Of a stretch of DNA of 35,679 nt, positions 31,085 to 35,588 are shown in pieces. The DNA comes from a virus. Location: the IMG/VR virus record IMGVR_UViG_3300030451_002410, positions 1-35,679 of that record. One strand, written 5' to 3'. The position numbers were made by a program, and so were the translations under genes. The notes beneath the pieces were generated by a model. That model was given only the letters and a program-made list of their open reading frames with translations, was not told where the DNA came from and did no database searches. Numbering within the stretch: the stretch's first letter is position 1; each line of letters begins with the position of its first letter.

Positions 31085-31285
31085 ACTCCTAACAGCATCT
31101 ACGATCGCAGCCCAGGTTTTTATGACCCTGAGCGCCGCAGCCCCAAGACCAATGCCATTGTCATTGCAGTCTTTTGTTTCCTGATGGGCGGTGCCTTTTG
31201 GTTCTCGCTCAACTCAACCCTGACCGATATGACCCAGCGTGATTGCAACGCTGGTGTTGAAAAAGCCTGCGATTCTCTCAAATGA
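31082..31285 (+). CDS. Small single-pass membrane protein (67 aa)
   Basis: 67 aa. One clear membrane helix (residues 26-43, AIVIAVFCFLMGGAFWFS) preceded by a basic segment (DPERRSPKTN), so the N-terminus is likely cytoplasmic. A short soluble C-terminal end contains two Cys (RDCNAGVEKACDSLK), which could form a disulphide in the periplasm. First gene of the operator-controlled unit leading into RusA, annealing protein and SSB. The function is unknown; superinfection exclusion or membrane targeting are possibilities only. Confidence 0.7.
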   Translation: MTPNSIYDRSPGFYDPERRSPKTNAIVIAVFCFLMGGAFWFSLNSTLTDMTQRDCNAGVEKACDSLK

Positions 31286-31482
31286 AAAACGTCCAAATCG
31301 TTCTTGATCAAGGCCGAGCTGACAAGCTCACCAAGATTTCAGAGGCCACTAAAGGCAACATGACCAACGTCTCAATCGCTGGTGAATTTATTGAGTTTGA
31401 ACAGCCTAAACTCAGTGCATCAAAACTTGCTCAGGCTCTCCTGAACAGCGCCATTGACCGAGCCTTCAGTCAACTGCAGTAA
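31282..31482 (+). CDS. Small RHH-like protein candidate (66 aa)
   Basis: 66 aa. A strand-like NVQIVLDQGRADKLTKISEA start and a helical C-terminus (SASKLAQALLNSAIDRAFSQ) recall a ribbon-helix-helix with an insert of about 15 residues (MTNVSIAGEFIEFEQPK). The match is weak. The ATG overlaps the previous stop (ATGA). It overlaps the RusA gene by 29 nt at the end. No other family recognised. Confidence 0.6.
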   Translation: MKNVQIVLDQGRADKLTKISEATKGNMTNVSIAGEFIEFEQPKLSASKLAQALLNSAIDRAFSQLQ

Positions 31483-31915
31483 CTCATTCACCTTCACTGT
31501 TCTTGGGAAGCCTGCGCCGCAAGGCAGCAAGCGACACGTCGGCAAAGGCGTCATGGTGGAATCCTCTAAGAGGTGCAAGCCATGGCGTCAAGACGTGCGC
31601 ATTACTGCTCTTGAAGCAAGACCTGAAGGCTGGGCCGATTTGCTGGACAAGCCGATCTTTGTCTCTGTCACTTTTGTTTTTGCACGGCCTAAGAATCACT
31701 TCCGCACGAATGGTGAGCTGAAACCCCTAGCGCCTGAACATTGCACCGCTCGTATTGGCGATGTCGATAAGTTGGCGAGATCGATCCTCGACAGCTGTGC
31801 CGACGGAGTTTTATACGCAGCAGATGAACAGGTCATCAGCCTCATTGCCCACAAACGCTATGCCAACACCAGAGAACAACCCTGCGCCATTATCACAGTC
31901 ACAGCCCTTCCCTAA
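31454..31915 (+). CDS. rusA: RusA-type Holliday junction resolvase
   Basis: 153 aa from TTG 31454. An in-frame TGA at 31442-31444 leaves TTG as the only start that includes the first strand (SFTFTVLGKPAPQGSKR). Catalytic-type acidic residues are in GDVDKLARSILDSCADGVL (Asp103, Asp105, Lys106, Asp113) and ADEQV (Asp124), matching the RusA D...DxK...D pattern. RusA cuts Holliday junctions during recombination and packaging. It overlaps the previous gene by 29 nt and the next by 56 nt. Confidence 0.82.
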   Translation: MTEPSVNCSNSFTFTVLGKPAPQGSKRHVGKGVMVESSKRCKPWRQDVRITALEARPEGWADLLDKPIFVSVTFVFARPKNHFRTNGELKPLAPEHCTARIGDVDKLARSILDSCADGVLYAADEQVISLIAHKRYANTREQPCAIITVTALP

Positions 31916-32564
31916 CCTTGGCGATGTCATCACCACCGATGACGTAAGCCAAAAGGGATCCGGCAGCTACAAGGCTGATTATGTGAACTGGTGCCGCACG
32001 ATGCACCTGCTACACGTTCACGCCCCCGGCTTTCAGTTTCACTTAGCCCACTATGTTGACAGCGGTCACGTTTGGAAAGCTCCGAACGGCACTGCTTACG
32101 TTGTTGGCTATTTCACCGGGCCTGACGGCCAGCGCACCCCTGATTTCCCTCAGGCTGTCATGGACAACCGCAATAATGCGATTGCCTTTGAAAAGGTCAG
32201 CGCACGCGATCTGACTGACAGCCACCGTCGTTGCCTCTGCACAGCCGCTGCTGCACACTTTGGGCTTGCTTGGCAGCTTTGGGCACGCGAAGAAGTTGAA
32301 AATCCACATCGCGAAGAGAAGAAGGCAAAGCCTGCAGCTGCACCAGCTATTGCCGGTTTGCCCGAAGAGGATCAGCCTTTGTCAGACGACGAAATCAAGC
32401 TTCTGCTGCAATGGATTAAAGACATGCCTGCAGCAAACCGCACCGCTTTCTGTGATGCGTTCCGGTCTAAATTCAAGCTGAATGCCACGGCTAAAATTTC
32501 CCCGGCAATCACCAGCAAAAAACACGAGGCTTGGATTCAAGCCGTAATGCAAGAGTATGCCTGA
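31860..32564 (+). CDS. Single-strand annealing protein, DUF1071 (Sak3-like)
   Basis: 234 aa from ATG 31860, inside the RusA 3' end; the longer frame to 31755 is an out-of-frame RusA reading. The DUF1071 pattern is present: SYKADYVNWCRTMHLLHVH near residues 36-54, then a VGYFTG strand, and NRNNAIAFEKVSARDLTDSH followed by RRCLCTAAAAHFGLAWQLWA near 103-142. The C-terminal 80 residues are an acidic, Pro/Ala linker and helical end. With the upstream exonuclease and downstream SSB it would anneal resected ends. Confidence 0.78.
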   Translation: MPTPENNPAPLSQSQPFPNLGDVITTDDVSQKGSGSYKADYVNWCRTMHLLHVHAPGFQFHLAHYVDSGHVWKAPNGTAYVVGYFTGPDGQRTPDFPQAVMDNRNNAIAFEKVSARDLTDSHRRCLCTAAAAHFGLAWQLWAREEVENPHREEKKAKPAAAPAIAGLPEEDQPLSDDEIKLLLQWIKDMPAANRTAFCDAFRSKFKLNATAKISPAITSKKHEAWIQAVMQEYA

Positions 32565-32805
32565 TGAAAAAGCTTCAATCCAAAAGCGGATGCACGAAGG
32601 TTATGCCGCAAACCTCCAGAGGCCTGAGATTGCTGAGAAGACAGAGCAAGCCAAGCAAGACGATAGGCGTCGTGCCCAACACTTTCAGGTTCGGCTTGGC
32701 AAAGAGCTAGCCGACCACCTGCAGCATTATGCAGACGCACATCACGACGGCGTCAAAAATGCTGCCCTCAAGATGATCCTCTCCAAATTCTTCAACGGAA
32801 AGTAA
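32557..32805 (+). CDS. RHH-like small protein (82 aa)
   Basis: 82 aa. The N-terminal 35 residues are a charged helix (KASIQKRMHEGYAANLQRPE). The C-terminal part has a strand-helix-helix layout (AQHFQVRLGKELADHLQHYA, then GVKNAALKMILSKFF) typical of ribbon-helix-helix regulators. ATG overlaps the annealing gene by 8 nt, and its stop shares a base with the SSB start (TAATG). It may regulate the module or bind SSB; both are inference. Confidence 0.65.
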   Translation: MPDEKASIQKRMHEGYAANLQRPEIAEKTEQAKQDDRRRAQHFQVRLGKELADHLQHYADAHHDGVKNAALKMILSKFFNGK

Positions 32806-33125
32806 TGCTCAACATCACCGCTCACGGCAACCTCGGCAAAGACCCTGAACTAAAGGAGGTCAAAGACACCCAGGTCGCTGAGTTCAGTTTGGCTGCCAAC
32901 ACTGGCAAAGACGAGACCACATGGATCAACTGTGCTGTCTGGGGCAAACGCGCAGACACCGTGATGGAGTACCTGCACAAAGGGGACAAGATCACTGTTG
33001 CTGGCTCAGGCAAGCTGCAGGAGTACACCCGCTCTAAAGACAACAGCAAGGGTTACAGCCTCCAGCTGCGTGTGTCTGACTTCACGCTGCCTCCTAAGAC
33101 TGACAAAACAGACGCTGACTTTTAA
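32805..33125 (+). CDS. ssb: Single-stranded DNA-binding protein
   Basis: 106 aa. OB-fold SSB features: NITAHGNLGKDPELKEV near residues 3-19, VAEFSLAANTGKDETTWINC near 24-43, AVWGKRADTVMEYLHKGDKI near 44-63, and LQLRVSDFTLP near the end. The acidic tip (DKTDADF) is the short analogue of the C-terminal tail that recruits partners. Last gene of the recombination operon; a strong terminator follows 23 nt downstream. Confidence 0.9.
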   Translation: MLNITAHGNLGKDPELKEVKDTQVAEFSLAANTGKDETTWINCAVWGKRADTVMEYLHKGDKITVAGSGKLQEYTRSKDNSKGYSLQLRVSDFTLPPKTDKTDADF

Positions 33126-33147
33126 GCTCAATGTTGAACGAGAAACT

Positions 33148-33172
33148 GGGAGCGCCCCGCGCTCCTTTTTTT
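33148..33172 (+). terminator. Rho-independent terminator after ssb
   Basis: GGAGCG (33149-33154) pairs with CGCTCC (33160-33165) around a 5-nt loop, followed by seven T (33166-33172). Strong stem and full U-tract. It ends the recombination operon. Confidence 0.9.
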
Positions 33173-33337
33173 ATGTCGAAGCCAACCATGAAGCAGGTCG
33201 AGAAAGACGGGCTGCTGCTATGGGAGGTGAGCCATTGCGGAATGGTGCGCTACTTCAAGCACGACTGGCAAGCCAACTGGCACTACGAGTCGTGCGTCAG
33301 GCTCTATAGGTCCAGGCTCAACGGGAAATTTGGCTAA
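33173..33337 (+). CDS. Small protein after the ssb terminator (54 aa)
   Basis: The ATG at 33173 begins at the end of the terminator U-tract; a further frame to 33131 would run through the hairpin and is rejected. Product MSKPTMKQVEKDGLLLWEVS, then HCGMVRYFKHDWQANWHYES, then CVRLYRSRLNGKFG. It is rich in aromatic and basic residues. No promoter was seen between terminator and start, so expression would need read-through. A second ATG at 33188 is possible. No family recognised. Confidence 0.5.
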   Translation: MSKPTMKQVEKDGLLLWEVSHCGMVRYFKHDWQANWHYESCVRLYRSRLNGKFG

Positions 33338-33342
33338 GCCTC

Positions 33343-33371
33343 TTGCCAGTGGCATACCACCTGTGTATATT
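33343..33371 (+). promoter_or_regulatory. Sigma-70 type promoter with GGYATRCC operator (33.34 kb)
   Basis: -35 TTGCCA (33343-33348), 17-nt spacer, -10 TATATT (33366-33371). GGCATACC at 33351-33358 is the operator half. A 26-nt block (33350-33375) is identical to 33714-33739 in the next cassette. Begins 5 nt after the stop of the previous gene. Confidence 0.8.
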
Positions 33372-33404
33372 GGAGGTGTTCAGGGGAGAGATCCCCACAC
33401 CTCC
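33372..33404 (+). promoter_or_regulatory. 5' leader with GAGA-loop hairpin (copy 1)
   Basis: GGGGA (33383-33387), loop GAGA, TCCCC (33392-33396). A further pair GGAGGTGT (33372-33379) and ACACCTCC (33397-33404) would extend the stem with a 3-nt bulge. With the predicted start at about 33378 most of the outer 5' arm would not be in the RNA. The core matches the other three leaders. Confidence 0.65.
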
Positions 33405-33422
33405 CGCCCACAGGGCGGTTTT
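33404..33422 (+). terminator. Terminator-like hairpin just before the start codon (attenuator candidate)
   Basis: CCGCCC, loop ACA, GGGCGG, then four T (33419-33422), and the ATG of the 82-aa gene follows 4 nt later. A stem this strong followed by a U-run, placed about 25-45 nt from the transcript start, suggests premature termination or a short RNA product of about 45 nt. Four T is a weak U-tract, so read-through is likely partial. Confidence 0.55.
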
Positions 33423-33426
33423 GAAA

Positions 33427-33675
33427 ATGAAGATCCTTTCTTCGACCGGCACTCCTTTTACTCAGGCTGAGTTGGAAGCAGCCTTTGACAAGGTGGCTGA
33501 TCCTGCTGACTGGAAGAACCCCATCTACAAGGTGGTTCACCGCGATGACGTGCATGTGTCTGTGTGCGCTGTGCGCCACTTCACTGCTGCTTCTGTTGAG
33601 GTGTCTGAAATGTGGGGAGACAAGTTCATTGTCAGCTCACCCGGCTACCGCATGGGACCGGCAGGTGACTTCTGA
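33427..33675 (+). CDS. Small protein of cassette 1 (82 aa), unknown
   Basis: 82 aa from ATG 33427, after the leader; the longer frame to 33343 runs through the promoter. MKILSSTGTPFTQAELEAAF, then KVADPADWKNPIYKVVHRDD, then VHVSVCAVRHFTAASVEVSE, ending YRMGPAGDF. Looks like a compact alpha/beta protein. No family recognised. Own promoter, operator, leader and terminator form a stand-alone cassette. Not similar by eye to the cassette 2 protein. Confidence 0.7.
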   Translation: MKILSSTGTPFTQAELEAAFDKVADPADWKNPIYKVVHRDDVHVSVCAVRHFTAASVEVSEMWGDKFIVSSPGYRMGPAGDF

Positions 33676-33693
33676 GCCCTTCGGGGCTTTTTT
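33675..33693 (+). terminator. Rho-independent terminator of cassette 1
   Basis: AGCCC (33675-33679), TTCG tetraloop, GGGCT (33684-33688), then T run to 33693. The stop codon's last base is part of the stem. A UUCG loop gives high stability. Confidence 0.88.
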
Positions 33694-33706
33694 ATTGACC
33701 GATTAC

Positions 33707-33735
33707 TTGCGCATGGCATACCACCTGTGTATATT
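33707..33735 (+). promoter_or_regulatory. Sigma-70 type promoter with GGYATRCC operator (33.71 kb)
   Basis: -35 TTGCGC (33707-33712), 17-nt spacer, -10 TATATT (33730-33735). GGCATACC at 33715-33722. The 26-nt block 33714-33739 equals 33350-33375. It follows the terminator of cassette 1 by 13 nt. Confidence 0.8.
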
Positions 33736-33742
33736 GGAGAGG

Positions 33743-33764
33743 TCAAGGGGAGACCCGCAACCTC
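33743..33764 (+). promoter_or_regulatory. 5' leader with GAGA-loop hairpin (copy 2)
   Basis: GGG (33747-33749), GAGA loop, CCC (33754-33756), then GCAACCTCA and the ATG at 33773. GAGGT (33739-33743) could pair with ACCTC (33760-33764) if transcribed. Predicted start near 33742. Only a 3-bp core stem, but position, loop and CCTC element match the others. Confidence 0.6.
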
Positions 33765-33772
33765 ACGGATCA

Positions 33773-34048
33773 ATGAAGTTCAAGACAGTCAAGCAAGTTA
33801 AGGAAGCCGTTTGGGCGCAGCGCCAACTTCTCATCGAGAAGTACACCGATGGTCAAGGTCGCTTGCCTTCTATCTACGCTGAGACCATGGACGGCAACCA
33901 TGGTCGCATCTACCACCTAACCATCGCTGTCTCTAAGGCTGATGGCACTTACACATTCGTTCACCCATTTGAAGAGTTTACGAACTGGATTCAAGGCGGC
34001 ATTCCTAAAAACGAACTTTTGGACTGGGCCAACAAAACCCTTTCTTGA
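33773..34048 (+). CDS. Small protein of cassette 2 (91 aa), unknown
   Basis: 91 aa from ATG 33773; the open frame continues upstream through the promoter and is rejected. MKFKTVKQVKEAVWAQRQLL, then KYTDGQGRLPSIYAETMDGN, then VSKADGTYTFVHPFEEFTNW, ending LLDWANKTLS. Mixed alpha/beta, soluble. No family recognised. It has its own operator promoter, GAGA leader and terminator. Confidence 0.7.
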   Translation: MKFKTVKQVKEAVWAQRQLLIEKYTDGQGRLPSIYAETMDGNHGRIYHLTIAVSKADGTYTFVHPFEEFTNWIQGGIPKNELLDWANKTLS

Positions 34049-34055
34049 CTATCCG

Positions 34056-34076
34056 GCCCCCGCAAGGGGGCTTTTT
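34056..34076 (+). terminator. Rho-independent terminator of cassette 2
   Basis: GCCCCC (34056-34061), GCAA (GNRA) loop, GGGGGC (34066-34071), then TTTTT (34072-34076). It also contains the end of the convergent NblA-like gene: its stop codon lies in the U-tract. No U-run on the other strand. Confidence 0.88.
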
Positions 34077-34290
34077 AATCCCAAGTTGCAATTTTGGCGT
34101 CAAGTTCTCCTATGCGCCCTACTGCTTGGCTCAACAGGCGAGATTGATGCCATGACTGCCTAACCAAGGAAACGCAGAGCGTTTTTAAGACCTCTTCGTC
34201 TGTGCAGTTCTGCACTTCTCTGACGCTGCGTTCAATTTCTAGTTCCTCGTGCAGGGAAGGGGACACCTGCATCCAGTCTGCCCAGCCCAT
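34075..34290 (-). CDS. NblA-like small helical protein (tentative)
   Basis: 71 aa. MGWADWMQVSPSLHEELEIE, then RSVREVQNCTDEEVLKTLCV, then SLVRQSWHQSRLLSQAVGRI. The order 'E.L..R....V.N.T.EE....L..L.RQ......LL' resembles NblA, the about 60-aa adaptor that targets phycobilisomes for degradation and that some cyanophages carry. It is also the style of a small conserved protein of marine Synechococcus, as I recall. The alignment is by eye and needs a one-residue gap. If right, it would modify host light harvesting. Confidence 0.4.
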   Translation of the reverse strand: MGWADWMQVSPSLHEELEIERSVREVQNCTDEEVLKTLCVSLVRQSWHQSRLLSQAVGRIGELDAKIATWD

Positions 34291-34343
34291 TTGTTACAGA
34301 GTGTACTTTTCAGAATGGTAAGCAGCGTTTTCGTGTATGTCGA

Positions 34344-35090
34344 TTATTCGCTAATCAGGATCACCCAACCCGTACCGGGTCCTTCAGCTTGCCAACGCTG
34401 ATAAAACGCAGCCTGCCTCACGCGGACATTCCGTCCCAAATGCGGATTGCTATGACCACCCTTCTCCATCTCGGGATAACCAAGAGGATCTTGAACGATC
34501 CACTCAGGGTCACTGCTGTTCTTCCCCGCGAACCCGCTAAGCACTAGCCAGTGTCCGCACCCTAAGCCGCTGCACATTGGCGGCTCTCCGCGCAGCATGT
34601 TGCCTGCGCTTAGATAGCCCGCAAGAACTGGTCGCCCAGCCTCAATCTCACGCTCAACCATGTCAGCGTCACCGTCTTTGCGAAACTCAGCTTTCAAACC
34701 AAGACTGCGCAACGCTGCTAGCTGAGCCTCTACTGACGTGGTGTCCCCGTACTTGTTGCGGATCTCGTTGTATTCATCATCCGTCCGAACCTTCTTGTAA
34801 AACGCTGCCACCATCGCAGCTGCTGAACTGAAGCACTCGCGGTATCCCGTTCCAGTCTTGTTGTCGAGCTGCCTGAAGTAGGGCATGTAGATCTGCTGGT
34901 CATAGCCACTCTCCTTCCACGCCTGAAACCAGTCCTCATGCTCTTCCAATAGGCCAGCTGGCATTGACTCCTCAAGTTGTTTAATTGCAGCCAGCTGGTG
35001 GGGCGTACCACGGAAAAACTGGAAAAACGGCAGCAGAGCAAGACCCATGGCCCCAAGCAGCAAGGTCACTTGGATGATGCCTGATGCCAC
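34344..35090 (-). CDS. Membrane-anchored C39-like peptidase, endolysin candidate
   Basis: 248 aa from GTG 35090, directly after the TAG of the 57-aa gene. Residues 4-24 are an uncharged Gly/Ala/Leu membrane helix. The catalytic domain has Cys86 in YRECFSSAAAM, His180 in GHWLVLSGF and Asp201 in VQDPLGY, a papain-like triad. The GDTTSVEAQLAALRSLGLKA segment is typical of the cyanophage C39 enzymes found in lysis regions. The weakly hydrophobic N-terminal helix recalls signal-anchor-release endolysins, which export without a holin pore (inference). ATG 35048 would lose most of the helix. Confidence 0.75.
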   Translation of the reverse strand: MASGIIQVTLLLGAMGLALLPFFQFFRGTPHQLAAIKQLEESMPAGLLEEHEDWFQAWKESGYDQQIYMPYFRQLDNKTGTGYRECFSSAAAMVAAFYKKVRTDDEYNEIRNKYGDTTSVEAQLAALRSLGLKAEFRKDGDADMVEREIEAGRPVLAGYLSAGNMLRGEPPMCSGLGCGHWLVLSGFAGKNSSDPEWIVQDPLGYPEMEKGGHSNPHLGRNVRVRQAAFYQRWQAEGPGTGWVILISE

Positions 35091-35264
35091 CTACTTTTCA
35101 ACTCTTGTGTCAGGCAACAGCAAATCCTTGAGGTGCTTGACCGCCAAATCGTCCAAGTCGTTGTCGCTGCGCGTGACGATCCGCTCCAGCATCGCGACAA
35201 TCAGCTCTCGGAAAGAGCGGGAACGCCACATGGTCATGACCAGGGGCTTGAGAATTAGAAGCAT
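35091..35264 (-). CDS. Small conserved protein (57 aa), unknown
   Basis: 57 aa: MLLILKPLVMTMWRSRSFRE, then LIVAMLERIVTRSDNDLDDL, then AVKHLKDLLLPDTRVEK. ATG 35264, stop TAG 35091, fused to the endolysin GTG (no gap). Amphipathic helices with a hydrophobic N-terminus; it might associate with membrane. Similar short proteins are known to me from marine phage lysis regions, but I cannot name a family. Confidence 0.65.
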   Translation of the reverse strand: MLLILKPLVMTMWRSRSFRELIVAMLERIVTRSDNDLDDLAVKHLKDLLLPDTRVEK

Positions 35265-35306
35265 TTGCCCGACCTAGTTACTCTTTAAGCGTAGCTCTGT
35301 TGCGCC

Positions 35307-35588
35307 ATGGCAGAAACACCACAGCCAAAGGTAGAAGAACAGGACGAACAGCAGCACTCTTGGCTGGGTGATGTTGTCCGCGTGACGATCCTGCTTTGGT
35401 CAATGGGAATCCTCACCGCCAACTATCTGGGCATCTTCTCTCAGGCCGTCGATCCAACTTTCCCGGCCAGCCTGTTGACAGGGACTGCAGCGTCTTATTC
35501 CCCAGCCTTAGGCAAGCTTGGCAAGAAAAAGAAAGAGGACAACGGCGTTATCGTAGATAACAAAGACACCAAAGCTGGCATCAAATGA
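35307..35588 (+). CDS. Holin-like membrane protein (93 aa)
   Basis: 93 aa. One membrane helix (about residues 24-45, VVRVTILLWSMGILTANYLG), a charged N-terminus (MAETPQPKVEEQDEQQHS) and a basic C-terminus (LGKLGKKKKED). A second weakly hydrophobic stretch (LTGTAASYSP) follows. This matches the plan of single-helix phage holins, and it stands 217 nt from a C39 endolysin candidate. Transcribed divergently from it, so the two lysis genes may be controlled separately. Role inferred. Confidence 0.6.
   Translation: MAETPQPKVEEQDEQQHSWLGDVVRVTILLWSMGILTANYLGIFSQAVDPTFPASLLTGTAASYSPALGKLGKKKKEDNGVIVDNKDTKAGIK

Noticed and set aside
31755-31859. N-terminal 35-codon extension of the annealing protein
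   Set aside because: These codons are an out-of-frame reading of the RusA active-site region; the ATG at 31860 gives a natural N-terminus.
33131-33172. Earlier start of the 54-aa gene
   Set aside because: The extra codons are the terminator hairpin and U-run after ssb.
33350-33739. Direct repeats as CRISPR or att sites
   Set aside because: Only two copies about 364 nt apart, each coinciding with a promoter; no spacers of uniform size, no integrase or tRNA nearby.
33485-33772. Long upstream extension of the 91-aa cassette 2 gene
   Set aside because: It would read through the cassette 1 gene, its terminator and the promoter; the ATG at 33773 follows the leader.
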